The notes: generated by a model not told the origin, from the sequence alone. Positions 25,912 through 33,662 are shown, counted from the stretch's first letter. The stretch: 64,000 nucleotides of DNA from Scopulibacillus_A cellulosilyticus (GCF_042665295.1 NZ_JBHTCO010000020.1:124001-188000); one strand, 5' to 3'. Numbers and translations are program-made.

Positions 25912-26814
25912 CTATTCTTCCATTTGCATTTGTCTTTGACGGGCAGCTTCATTAACTTGTTCATCCGCATGGTAAGATGAACGGACAAGCGGTCCCGCTT
26001 CACAGTGTCTAAAACCTTTAGACAAGGCAATTTCTTTAAGTTCTGCAAATTCATCAGGATGATAATATCTGACAACATCAAGATGTTTCTTAGTCGGCTG
26101 TAAATATTGACCAATTGTCATAATGTCGACATTATGTGCAAGAAGGTCATCCATCGCTTGGATAATTTCTTCTTTTTCTTCCCCTAAGCCGACCATAATA
26201 CTTGATTTCGTTGGCGTATTCGGACTAATTTCCTTTACTCTTTTCAACAGTTCAAGTGAACGATCATAAGTTGCTCTTGCACGGACTTTTTTGGTAAGAC
26301 GGCGAACTGTTTCAATATTATGATTGAAAATATCCGGTTTAGCATCCATTAATGTATGCAAGCTTTCGTAATCGCCTTTCATATCGGATGGAAGCACTTC
26401 TACTGTACAGAATGGCACACGCCTGCGAATGGCACGAATCGTTTCCGCAAAAACAGCAGCACCGCCGTCTTGCAAGTCATCCCTTGCCACAGCTGTAACA
26501 ACCACATGGCGGAGTCCCATAAGCTCTACCGATTCAGCAACCCTTTCCGGTTCTTGCCAGTCAAGTTCTGTCGGCAGACCTGTCTTGACCGCACAGAAAC
26601 GGCAGCCGCGTGTACAAACATCGCCAAGGATCATAAAGGTAGCTGTTTTACGTGAAGCCCAGCACTCATGAATATTTGGACATCTTGCTTCCTCACAAAC
26701 CGTATGTAACCGTTTCTCACGCATCATTTTTTTAAGACCGGTATATTCTTTGTTTGTGTTGAGTTTAATTTTCAACCATTCAGGCTTTCTTAGATGTTCC
26801 TGTTGTTTAGCCAT
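25912..26814 (-). CDS. lipA: LipA, lipoyl synthase
   Basis: Radical-SAM enzyme that inserts two sulfurs into protein-bound octanoyl groups. The 300 residues carry both iron-sulfur sites: auxiliary cluster C40/C45/C51 (CEEARCPNIHEC) and radical-SAM cluster C67/C71/C74 (CTRGCRFC). The C-terminus has GPLVRSSYHA (R-S-S-Y cluster ligand region). It lies 16 bases after lipM, so octanoyl transfer and sulfur insertion are co-expressed. Confidence 0.95.
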   Translation of the reverse strand: MAKQQEHLRKPEWLKIKLNTNKEYTGLKKMMREKRLHTVCEEARCPNIHECWASRKTATFMILGDVCTRGCRFCAVKTGLPTELDWQEPERVAESVELMGLRHVVVTAVARDDLQDGGAAVFAETIRAIRRRVPFCTVEVLPSDMKGDYESLHTLMDAKPDIFNHNIETVRRLTKKVRARATYDRSLELLKRVKEISPNTPTKSSIMVGLGEEKEEIIQAMDDLLAHNVDIMTIGQYLQPTKKHLDVVRYYHPDEFAELKEIALSKGFRHCEAGPLVRSSYHADEQVNEAARQRQMQMEE

Positions 26815-26830
26815 CGACTACACTCCCTTG

Positions 26831-27646
26831 TTATCGTGAATAGTTCCATTGTTGACTTTGGTACTTATTTTTAGCAATGTCATGGATTTTTTCAAGTTGA
26901 TCGTCACTTAAAGTATAGGATTCAAGGTCAACTTCCAAACCTTTTTTAAATCCGTTATAAAAAGCCTCTTTTACTTCATCCAAGCCTACTTTTCTTCCTG
27001 CACAATCATTGATTGATACCGCTTTATTATAGAAGCTTCGCAACGCGCGCGCTTTAACACGATCATTTGGATATATAAAACAGTCAAATAAAGTTTCAAC
27101 ATCCATACTAATCGGGATAGAACCATGTTGTAAGATGACGCCTTTTTGACGGGTTTGTGCGCTTCCTGCAGCCTTTTTCCCATCAACAATTAACTCATAC
27201 CAAGAGGCTTCATCAAAGCAAACCGCTGAACCAGTCATGCCTAATTTACCTTCAGGAACGGAAAATTCAGCTTCTATCCCAAGATTTTTATAACCTTCGA
27301 GCAATCCTTTGGAAATCACACGATAAGCTTGAGAGACTGATTTAGGCATCATTTTATGGTCTTCACTGACAATGACGCTGTATGTCAGTTCATCATCATG
27401 AAGAACCGCCCGCCCTCCTGTCGGCCGTCTTACTAATTCAAATCCGTGTTTTTTTACAGCCTCAAAATCAATTTTACCTTCAGTTTTTTGAAAATAGCCA
27501 ACTGAAAAGCCTGGAGGATTCCATCCATAAAATCTAACCACCGGCGGAATAAGCCCTTGACTATGCCAATCCAACAATGCCTCATCCATTGCCATGTTAA
27601 ATGCAGGCGTATTGATTCCCGAATCAATAAACAGCCATTTTTCCAT
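26831..27646 (-). CDS. lipM: LipM, octanoyltransferase
   Basis: Transfers octanoate from acyl carrier protein to GcvH, the first step of lipoate synthesis in Bacillales. 271 residues of the biotin/lipoate ligase fold: RRPTGGRAVLHD motif (about 73-84) and catalytic Cys at about 143 in GSAVCFDEASWYE, which marks LipM, not the ATP-using ligase LplJ. GSAQTRQKGVILQHGS follows. First gene of the lipM-lipA pair. Confidence 0.9.
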   Translation of the reverse strand: MEKWLFIDSGINTPAFNMAMDEALLDWHSQGLIPPVVRFYGWNPPGFSVGYFQKTEGKIDFEAVKKHGFELVRRPTGGRAVLHDDELTYSVIVSEDHKMMPKSVSQAYRVISKGLLEGYKNLGIEAEFSVPEGKLGMTGSAVCFDEASWYELIVDGKKAAGSAQTRQKGVILQHGSIPISMDVETLFDCFIYPNDRVKARALRSFYNKAVSINDCAGRKVGLDEVKEAFYNGFKKGLEVDLESYTLSDDQLEKIHDIAKNKYQSQQWNYSR

Positions 27647-27701
27647 GATACTTCATCCCTTTTCATCTTGAGAAAATCTATATTTCGCTCTAAAAATACG
27701 C

Positions 27702-27744
27702 GTTCAAAAAGGAGGACAAAACATGTATCCAGGACTTTTTGAAC
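27702..27744. repeat. Interspersed repeat, copy C (43 bp, ends only)
   Basis: GTTCAAAAAGGAGGACAAA joins almost directly to CCAGGACTTTTTGAAC. The outer 10 bases, GTTCAAAAAG/CTTTTTGAAC, are perfect inverted repeats. The ends match copy B; the inside of copies A and B is missing. Confidence 0.75.
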
Positions 27745-28024
27745 TTCCTCTTAAATCTTCTTTATGATAACAACAAAGACTTCTAGTTGTAAACCATCCT
27801 TTACCGCTTACAATTTTATAATTATAAAAAATAATTTCCATATACAAACATATTACAGATTCCGCATTTTCAAAAGCTAACTTAGTGCAAAAGTTGATAG
27901 TCTTTTGATGATAAGGTATGAAAGTCTAGTAAAAAATAAGTAAATTATATGAATAAATCAACCTATACGTCATTTAGATAAATCCATATATATATAATAC
28001 ATTAACTTTCAAGGGGGATTATTA
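27745..28024. other. AT-rich region upstream of the CotG-like gene
   Basis: No gene seen in about 280 bases. It must hold the promoter of the coat gene at 28025. A CATATATATA element lies about 30 bases before the start, only loosely like the sigma-K/sigma-E -10 sequence. Confidence 0.4.
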
Positions 28025-28753
28025 ATGAGCTTCGATCGTGAAAGCGGACATCGACGCAGTCGTGAGAACGAAAGCGGAAATAGAAGAAATAGACAAAATG
28101 ATATTTGGGTAGATGTAGACACCGACAATGATGATAATGATATAAAAGATAAAAACAATAACACGGCTAATGTTGTTAAAAGCGGAAACTCTTATGTCGA
28201 TATCCGGATTAATAACCGCGCTATCGCTGACCCTGGGGCAGATGATGATAGAAGGAGCAGCGGACGCAGAAGGACTAGCGGTCGCAGAAGAACGAGCGGT
28301 CGCAGAAGATCTAGCGGATTAATAAGAAGAACCAGTGGCCTAAGAAGAAGATCAAGTGGACTTATACGCAGAACCAGCGGTCAAACAAGAAGGTCTAGCG
28401 GACGTATGCGCAGAACCAGCGGTCAAAGGAGATCCAGCGGACTTATACGCCGATCCAGCGGTCAAAGGAGATCCAGCGGACTTATACGCCGATCCAGCGG
28501 TCAAACGAGAAGGTCTAGCGGACGTATGCGCAGAACCAGCGGTCAAACAAGAAGATCCGGCAGACGTATGCGCAGAACCAGCGGTCAAATAAGAAGGTCT
28601 AGCGGACGTATGCGCAGAACCAGCGGTCAAACAAGAAGATCCGGCAGACGTACGCGCAGAACCAGCGGTCAAACAAGAAGGTCTAGCGGACGTACACGCA
28701 GATCTAACCAGCAAAATAGAAGATCAAGCGGAAACCGTAGAAGAAACCGTTAA
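28025..28753 (+). CDS. CotG-like spore coat protein with RRSSG repeats
   Basis: 242 residues. An N-terminal acidic, Asn/Asp-rich part (about 1-75) contains VVKSGNSYVDI. From about 76 to the end there are roughly 23 copies of an R-R-[ST]-S-G unit with two-residue spacers (LI, QT, RM), giving a strongly basic, Ser/Arg-rich low-complexity tail. This is the pattern of CotG-family coat proteins, which are multiply phosphorylated by CotH; cotH and cotB lie 4-6 kb downstream. An AAGGGGG site precedes the ATG. The N-terminal module is shared with the next gene. Identification rests on composition and context, not on alignable sequence. Confidence 0.75.
   Translation: MSFDRESGHRRSRENESGNRRNRQNDIWVDVDTDNDDNDIKDKNNNTANVVKSGNSYVDIRINNRAIADPGADDDRRSSGRRRTSGRRRTSGRRRSSGLIRRTSGLRRRSSGLIRRTSGQTRRSSGRMRRTSGQRRSSGLIRRSSGQRRSSGLIRRSSGQTRRSSGRMRRTSGQTRRSGRRMRRTSGQIRRSSGRMRRTSGQTRRSGRRTRRTSGQTRRSSGRTRRSNQQNRRSSGNRRRNR
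28251..28723 (+). repeat. Tandem repeats coding the RRSSG tail
   Basis: Imperfect tandem units, some of 42-48 bases, with recurring AGAACCAGCGGTCAAA and TCTAGCGGACGTATGCGC blocks. Long stretches are almost identical, so recent slippage or unequal exchange is likely. The repeats open spurious frames on both strands. Confidence 0.85.
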
Positions 28754-28761
28754 CATTCAAG

Positions 28762-28835
28762 GCAGGTATTTTTGCCGATACCTGATTTCAATTAAGAAAG
28801 GTGTTTTTCAGGATATTAGTTTTGGCTAATATCCT
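28762..28835 (+). repeat. Two consecutive hairpins after the CotG-like gene
   Basis: CAGGTAT/ATACCTG (28762-28783) and CAGGATATTAG/CTAATATCCTG (28808-28835), the second a perfect 11-base stem. No T run follows either, so they may mark mRNA processing or a partial terminator between the two coat genes. Confidence 0.55.
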
Positions 28836-28865
28836 GAATCTATTATAAGATTGAGGAGGTTAATA

Positions 28866-29147
28866 ATGAGTTTTCAAGATCCTATTAACAAATCTGATAA
28901 CCAAGCGATAGTCAGCAGAAGCGGGAATTCAGATGTTGATGTTACCGTTATCGTGGATACAACGGCTATTGCTTATGCAATGGCTTGTATGATGCATGCA
29001 AATGGTACATTAAATAATAATCAATTTAACCATATGTTAAAGAATTTAGATAAATTGATTAAAGGCAAAAAGAATCGGTTGTCTAAAGATGATAGTTTTA
29101 AATCAAACACAGAAAAGCCTTGGATTAGACCCGTAAGATCATTTTAA
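28866..29147 (+). CDS. Small protein sharing a module with the CotG-like neighbour
   Basis: 93 residues starting MSFQDPINK; the ATG at 28866 follows GAGGAGG, and the TTG 15 bases earlier lies inside that site. The N-terminal part (IVSRSGNSDVDVTVIVDTTAIA) matches VVKSGNSYVDIRINNRAIA of the gene just upstream, and both begin MSF. A hydrophobic/Met-rich segment (AYAMACMMHAN) and a basic tail follow. The role is unknown; a spore-coat partner or assembly factor is an inference from position. A strong terminator lies behind it. Confidence 0.65.
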   Translation: MSFQDPINKSDNQAIVSRSGNSDVDVTVIVDTTAIAYAMACMMHANGTLNNNQFNHMLKNLDKLIKGKKNRLSKDDSFKSNTEKPWIRPVRSF

Positions 29148-29155
29148 TTATGAAC

Positions 29156-29201
29156 CCCCTTTATCTAACCTCTATTATTTATTTATGATTAGATAAAGGG
29201 G
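29156..29201 (+). terminator. Terminator after the small coat-associated gene
   Basis: CCCCTTTATCTAA and TTAGATAAAGGGG form a perfect 13-base stem, followed by ATGTTTATTT. Confidence 0.75.
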
Positions 29202-29308
29202 ATGTTTATTTAAGAAAAATAGTAATAACTTTGAGATTAAGCCTTTGCCTCATAGATTATTTGACATTTCAAAAAACATGGGTTAATCTAAAGATAATTT
29301 CATAGGAA

Positions 29309-29397
29309 GTCCACTAGGGGTGCCGTTAGGCTGAGATAAGGATATCCTTGATCCCTTAGAACCTGATCTGGTTAATACCAGCGTAGGAAAGTGGAGT
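29309..29397 (+). promoter_or_regulatory. TPP riboswitch of tenA
   Basis: THI-box elements in order: CTAGGGGTGCC, GGCTGAGATAAGG, ACCTGATCTGGTTAATACC, AGCGTAGGAAAGTGG. It precedes a terminator and tenA, so this salvage gene is repressed by thiamine diphosphate independently of the thi operon. Confidence 0.95.
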
Positions 29398-29443
29398 TGG
29401 TGGAAAGCTCATTTTTTCGGGCTTTATTTTAAAAAATAAAACG

Positions 29444-29473
29444 AACCGCTCCATCTGTATGGGGCGGTTTTTT
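29444..29473 (+). terminator. TPP-riboswitch terminator ahead of tenA
   Basis: AACCGCTCCAT and ATGGGGCGGTT pair and TTTTTTC follows; the off-state hairpin of the riboswitch. Confidence 0.85.
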
Positions 29474-29528
29474 CATGCTATAAAGATATTTCCTCTGTGG
29501 CTTCCTAGAAAACAAAGGAGGAAAAACA

Positions 29529-30215
29529 ATGACTTTCACTGAAGAATTAAGAAAAGACGCTGATCCTATTTTTGAGGCAATTTTTAATCATCCATTTGTT
29601 CAAGGCATTGCCAAGGGATATCTGGAAAAAGAGCAGCTTATCCACTATGTAAAGCAAGATTTTGAATACTTAAATGCCTTTATGAAAGTTTATGGTTTAG
29701 CTATTGCCAAATGTGATACTCGTGATGATATCAGGCTGTTTAATAATCAAATTTCTTTTGTCCTAAACAGCGAAATCCATCCTCATCATAATTTTTGCCA
29801 AGTTGCCGGTGTTAACTATGATGACCTGCAATATGAACCATTAGCACCCACTGCAAGCCATTACATCAAACATATGCTGTCAGTAGCTGCCACCGGCTCG
29901 CTAGGGGAAATCATTGCTGCCCTTCTTCCTTGTCCATGGACCTACTGGGAAATCGGGAAAAAATTTATGAATGAGCTCAAGCCGGATGCAAGCCATCCTT
30001 TCTATGATTGGATCGCCTTCTACGGAAGAGAAAGTGAAGAAAAGTCATTAACCGAAGTTTTATGTGAACGTCTTGACCAATGGGCTCAAACTGCCAGCGA
30101 AGATGAAAAGCAAAAAGCAAAAAATCACTTCACCAAAAGCTGCCAATTAGAATACGGATTTTGGCAAATGGCTTATACTCTTGAAAAGTGGCCTGTTGAT
30201 TTAGTTACAGTATAA
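29529..30215 (+). CDS. tenA: TenA, aminopyrimidine aminohydrolase
   Basis: Hydrolyses aminomethylpyrimidine from degraded thiamine to hydroxymethylpyrimidine for re-use. 228 residues, all-helical. Key residues fit the B. subtilis enzyme: D44 (VKQDF), C135 (LLPCPWTYWEIG) and a Glu in QLEYGFWQMAY near 205. AAAGGAGG precedes the ATG. It stands alone behind a TPP riboswitch, apart from the other thi genes. Confidence 0.93.
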   Translation: MTFTEELRKDADPIFEAIFNHPFVQGIAKGYLEKEQLIHYVKQDFEYLNAFMKVYGLAIAKCDTRDDIRLFNNQISFVLNSEIHPHHNFCQVAGVNYDDLQYEPLAPTASHYIKHMLSVAATGSLGEIIAALLPCPWTYWEIGKKFMNELKPDASHPFYDWIAFYGRESEEKSLTEVLCERLDQWAQTASEDEKQKAKNHFTKSCQLEYGFWQMAYTLEKWPVDLVTV

Positions 30216-30393
30216 AGAATATCTATATAAGTATCAGGTTATTAATAGATTAATGGCTTCAAAAAGTGAATTTAGCAGTAGTTTTCTGTCACTAAAGGCA
30301 GTTAACTGCTGCTGGGTTATCCGTCATTTACAGAGAAACATCTCATTTTTAGATATTATTAAGAATCAGCTATTTTATGAGAATGTTAGTCCA

Positions 30394-30421
30394 ACCCTAA
30401 TCCCTTCCAAAACATAAAATA
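30394..30421 (+). promoter_or_regulatory. Sigma-K-type promoter of the first SPOCS gene
   Basis: AC at 30394-30395, 17 bases, then CATAAAATA (30413-30421), an exact match to the CATANNNTA -10 pattern. It sits about 30 bases ahead of the TTG start, so the leader is very short. It implies mother-cell expression late in sporulation. Confidence 0.65.
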
Positions 30422-30450
30422 TAGTAAAAAGAGGAAGGGAGTTTTTTATT

Positions 30451-31236
30451 TTGTCTAAAGAAAAACATCACCATAAGCATGGCAATCATGATGCGCCTGC
30501 CCCTTTTATAAATCCAAGCCGCCCAAGTGTTGAAATGAATTTATCTACCAGTATTCCTGAAACTAGCAATACGCCTGTCACACCTTCTGTAACAACTGGA
30601 AGCTCTTATATTAATGTACCTGTTGTTCTGGCTGAAACAACAGTTCAAATTGATATGGATTCAACGATTAACTTTTCTGAACCTGTTCTTGAAATCAGAA
30701 ACATTAAAAAGAATCTAGTCATTACCCAAGCACGTCTTTTGCTGCCAACAAATAAGTTATTTATACGAGGTTTTGTAAGAAAAGACATCGAATACACAAC
30801 ACCGCGATGCCAAACATCTACCAGCATGACCTCTGAGGTTCGTTCATTAACTGTTGATGTACCTTTTTCAACAGTAACGGCAATTAAGTTTATTAAGCAG
30901 CCAAAATTCAGTCCAGGTACTCCACCAACCCAATTCAGTTATTTTAATTCTACTAATGTACCAACAGCTTGTGGAGATGATCAAATATTATCAAGTAATT
31001 TTTGCAAAAACAACCAAGTATCCTCTGAAACCTTCAATGAACTTCCTTATGTTGAATTACTGTCAAGCCAATTTGTAGAATTAGATGAAGCCACCAATCG
31101 CAGCATGACTACAGGAACTTTCACTTCAATGGAGGAAAAAATGGTCGTTGAAGTCACCCTTAAAGTCCTTCAAAGGCAACAAGTAAGTGTTGGCGGATCA
31201 AATAAAAAATCAAAATGCGATGACTGGGACGATTAA
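30451..31236 (+). CDS. SPOCS/CsxC-like spore surface protein
   Basis: 261 residues, TTG start behind AGAGGAAGGGAG. The His-rich N-terminus (KEKHHHKHGNHD) and a Pro/Ser/Thr-rich linker lead into a domain with VPVVLAETTVQIDMDS, LEIRNIKKNLVITQARLL, LFIRGFVRKDIEY and VPFSTVTAIKFI. This is the layout of DUF3794/SPOCS-type domains (CsxC family) found on spore surfaces. A few Cys and an acidic C-D-D-W-D-D end complete it. Its sigma-K-type promoter supports a coat or exosporium role. The exact function is unknown. Confidence 0.7.
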   Translation: MSKEKHHHKHGNHDAPAPFINPSRPSVEMNLSTSIPETSNTPVTPSVTTGSSYINVPVVLAETTVQIDMDSTINFSEPVLEIRNIKKNLVITQARLLLPTNKLFIRGFVRKDIEYTTPRCQTSTSMTSEVRSLTVDVPFSTVTAIKFIKQPKFSPGTPPTQFSYFNSTNVPTACGDDQILSSNFCKNNQVSSETFNELPYVELLSSQFVELDEATNRSMTTGTFTSMEEKMVVEVTLKVLQRQQVSVGGSNKKSKCDDWDD

Positions 31237-31249
31237 TAAGTAAATGATT

Positions 31250-31283
31250 AAAAAACCTTGAAGATTTTCTTCAAGGTTTTTTA
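31250..31283 (+). terminator. Terminator of the first SPOCS gene
   Basis: AAAAAACCTTGAAGA-TTT-TCTTCAAGGTTTTTT: a perfect stem with a T run. Confidence 0.9.
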
Positions 31284-31375
31284 TTTTGTTAAATGATTTT
31301 AAAAATGGCATCAAAAGTATTTCATCAAGTTCTATTCTAGCCTCCAACTTCCCACCTCTAACAACTAAACCAGTC

Positions 31376-31403
31376 ACCGGATAAGTTTTTATTACATACG
31401 CTG
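31376..31403 (+). promoter_or_regulatory. Sigma-K-type promoter of the second SPOCS gene
   Basis: AC at 31376, 17 bases, CATACGCTG (31395-31403), one mismatch to CATANNNTA. Spacing is the same as in the promoter at 30394. Confidence 0.5.
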
Positions 31404-31432
31404 TCAATAATCTTTTATTGGAGGGTGACCCT

Positions 31433-32095
31433 ATGGGTAATGAATATCCTTTTTCAAACTTTCCCGCAATGAAGATTGCCAAAATTAATCTTGATGCAAA
31501 TAAAAACACTGTAAAGGATACAGAAAATCAAGATTTATGTACACTTAAGCCGGAAATATGCCATTTATCTGAAACAACCGCATCCATGCCAATCCTTATA
31601 GCCAATCCTGAAATTCAAATCAATATTGAAGCTCAACATTTCTTAAAACACCTTACTGATCATATCATAAAGATAAAATGGAGACAGGAAAAGTTAAAAT
31701 GTGACATGCCCGCACAATCGAATCATCTTTTTACAAAAGGGACTCTTATAGCCAATATCGAATACGTACCAAAGGATGATGATAAAGTCTTATGCGAAGA
31801 AGCATACGTACCTTTTCAAATGACAACGCCTGTCAATCTTTACAATCCTCCACTTTTTTCACCGCAAAATCAATCCAGGGAGTATACCTTTGAATCTGAA
31901 AGCAACGAGAAACAATATAAAAATCGCGAACAAATCATTTATGGCCCTTCAGATCCCTTTACTTATAAACACCACTGGACCCACATTGTATCAACGGAAA
32001 CTTATCAGCATGAAGAGAACACTTGTATACAGTTTCAATTAGATGCAACGATATCTGTTCTTATTTTTCAACAGCAATTAGTTGATATTACATAG
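31433..32095 (+). CDS. Second SPOCS-like spore protein, diverged paralogue
   Basis: 220 residues. The ATG at 31433 has GGAGGGTGACC seven bases upstream; an in-frame TTG at 31418 is part of that region and is unlikely. It shares the pattern of the gene before it: P-I-L-I-A-x-P-E-I-Q-I-N-I-E-A, HIIKIKWRQEKL, FTKGTLIANIEYV, YVPFQMTTPV, and a closing I-Q-F-Q-L-D-A-T-I-S-V-L segment. Identity is low, so this is an old duplication. It is probably a coat or exosporium component. Confidence 0.6.
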   Translation: MGNEYPFSNFPAMKIAKINLDANKNTVKDTENQDLCTLKPEICHLSETTASMPILIANPEIQINIEAQHFLKHLTDHIIKIKWRQEKLKCDMPAQSNHLFTKGTLIANIEYVPKDDDKVLCEEAYVPFQMTTPVNLYNPPLFSPQNQSREYTFESESNEKQYKNREQIIYGPSDPFTYKHHWTHIVSTETYQHEENTCIQFQLDATISVLIFQQQLVDIT

Positions 32096-32234
32096 GCTGT
32101 ACAATGGCATGGCAAAGCCCTCCTTAATTTATTAATTGACCTCGTTTCCGAAGTCCGGTTATAAAGAAGGGCTCAAACATCAAGTATTTTTTAATTAATT
32201 TTTTGCGAATTTTTCCGTTTATTCTTCTGAATGG

Positions 32235-32402
32235 TTAGGTAATTTTTTTAGAATCCTTAATTATTCCTTGTTCATAAAAAAATTTCAGTTGTTCTTTTGT
32301 GTATTCATAAAGCTGCTTATCATTAATTTTGAAAATACCTTTATTCAATAACCTCTGTATATAAGTATCTTTTTGGTTGGAATCGATGGGTTTTTTAGTC
32401 AT
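32235..32402 (-). CDS. FbpA-like small basic protein (55 aa)
   Basis: A gene of 55 codons starting ATG at 32402 with GGGAGGGATAAC just upstream. The product has the short family pattern I-x-R-L-L-x-K-G-I-F-K-x-N-D-K-Q-L-Y-E-Y-T-x-E-Q-L, as in Fur-regulated basic protein FbpA of Bacillus, which helps save iron. It is transcribed away from cotH. I found no convincing Fur box upstream, so iron control is not shown. Confidence 0.6.
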   Translation of the reverse strand: MTKKPIDSNQKDTYIQRLLNKGIFKINDKQLYEYTKEQLKFFYEQGIIKDSKKIT

Positions 32403-32502
32403 GTTATCCCTCCCAACAGGTTGATACCCTATCCCAAGCTTTTTTAAACATAAAAATTGTAATAATGCCGGTTAATTTAATTCCCACTCAAACGACTATC
32501 AT

Positions 32503-32511
32503 CATAGGTTA
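32503..32511 (+). promoter_or_regulatory. Possible sigma-K -10 element of cotH
   Basis: CATAGGTTA matches CATANNNTA exactly, 37 bases before the cotH start. The nearest AC for a -35 (32486-32487) is 15 bases upstream, slightly short. Confidence 0.45.
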
Positions 32512-32548
32512 TGTATTACCAATATAAAAAATAAAAGGGAAAGATTAT

Positions 32549-33634
32549 ATGAGTATTCAAAGTGAAGTCCCTCTTTACAAAATCTTTATTCATCCTTTAG
32601 ATTTCAAAGAATTGCGCAGCGATATTTGGTGTGATGATCCAGTCATCGCAAAGCTGATGATTGGAAAAAAGAAATACGACATAGACATTGTTTATCGCGG
32701 TTCGCATATTCGTAAGTTCAAAAAAAAATCATACCGGATAGAATTCCCAAGAAATGACTTTATGGTCAAGGAGCTTCATTTCAATGCAGAATATATGGAT
32801 AAATCATTGCTGAGAAATAAACTTTCGTTAGATTTTTTTTCAAGCATTGGCACCTTATCGCCTGAATCAAGTTATGTCAGGATTAATATTAACGGATTGC
32901 ATCAGGGCGTTTATTTACAATTAGAATCGGTTGACCGGCATTTTCTTTATAGAAGAAATTTGCCAGATGGCCCGATTTATTATGCGGAAGACGATGATGC
33001 TAATTTTTCTTTAATGAGTCCTATTGATGAAGATGTTAAAGAATCCCTTGATTCTGGATACAGCAGGAAGGAAGGAACAGATGAAGATGATCTTTTTCTA
33101 AAGGAATTAATTTATAAAATTAATACGCTTTCCAAAAGCCATTTTGAAAAAGAGATTGTCAAATATATAGACATTGATAAATATTTTCGTTGGTTATCAG
33201 GTGTCATTTGTACGCAGAATTTCGATGGGTTTGTCCATAATTATGCATTATACCGCCGCGAAGACACGGGGTTATTTGAAATGATACCTTGGGACTATGA
33301 TGCAACCTGGGGACGGGATATAAACGGAATAATTATGGACTTCGATTATATACCGATTACCGGCTACAACACCTTAACAGCCCGTCTGTTAGATGTACAC
33401 TCGTTTCGAAAGTATTACCGCCGTTTACTGCAAAATATACTTAATAAGGAGTTTACAGTTGAATATTTAAGGCCAAAAATTATATCCATGCATGAATTAT
33501 TACGTCCCTATGTATTAAAGGACCCTTATATAAAAAAAGACATCCAGGTTTTTGATAAAGAACCTCAAATCATTATCGATTTTATTAAAGATCGGAATCT
33601 TTACTTGAGGAAACATTTATCCGATTTGGAATAG
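32549..33634 (+). CDS. cotH: CotH, spore coat protein kinase
   Basis: 361 residues, atypical protein kinase of the CotH family, acting in the mother cell on coat proteins. It shows the family's Y-R-G-S-H-I-R-K-F-K-K-K-S-Y-R (about 49-63), L-R-N-K-L-S-L, G-V-Y-L-Q-L-E-S-V-D, then the catalytic NFDGFVHNYALY (D226) and IPWDYDATWGR (D249). CotH phosphorylates serines in CotB and CotG and is needed for outer-coat assembly in B. subtilis. Here a CotB and a CotG-like gene are within 5 kb. AAGGGAAAG precedes the ATG. Confidence 0.93.
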   Translation: MSIQSEVPLYKIFIHPLDFKELRSDIWCDDPVIAKLMIGKKKYDIDIVYRGSHIRKFKKKSYRIEFPRNDFMVKELHFNAEYMDKSLLRNKLSLDFFSSIGTLSPESSYVRININGLHQGVYLQLESVDRHFLYRRNLPDGPIYYAEDDDANFSLMSPIDEDVKESLDSGYSRKEGTDEDDLFLKELIYKINTLSKSHFEKEIVKYIDIDKYFRWLSGVICTQNFDGFVHNYALYRREDTGLFEMIPWDYDATWGRDINGIIMDFDYIPITGYNTLTARLLDVHSFRKYYRRLLQNILNKEFTVEYLRPKIISMHELLRPYVLKDPYIKKDIQVFDKEPQIIIDFIKDRNLYLRKHLSDLE

Positions 33635-33637
33635 AAA

Positions 33638-33662
33638 AGACCCCATGTTTAAAATGGAGTCT
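33638..33662 (+). terminator. Terminator of cotH
   Basis: AGACCCCAT and ATGGAGTCT pair with one mismatch; TGTTTTT follows. Confidence 0.65.

Noticed and set aside
11180..27744. Insertion sequence or phage remnant as source of the repeats
   Set aside because: No transposase or integrase fragment is seen near any copy.
28352..28714. 120-residue frame on the minus strand rich in TAGSA repeats
   Set aside because: It is the antisense of the RRSSG repeat region; repeats without stops open false frames. No ribosome site.
28251..28723. CRISPR-like array
   Set aside because: The repeats are coding, without unique spacers of equal length.
30253..30417. 54-codon frame before the first SPOCS gene
   Set aside because: No ribosome site, unusual composition, and it overlaps the sigma-K-type promoter.
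32403..32548. Fur box between the FbpA-like gene and cotH
   Set aside because: No sequence close to GATAATGATTATC was found.
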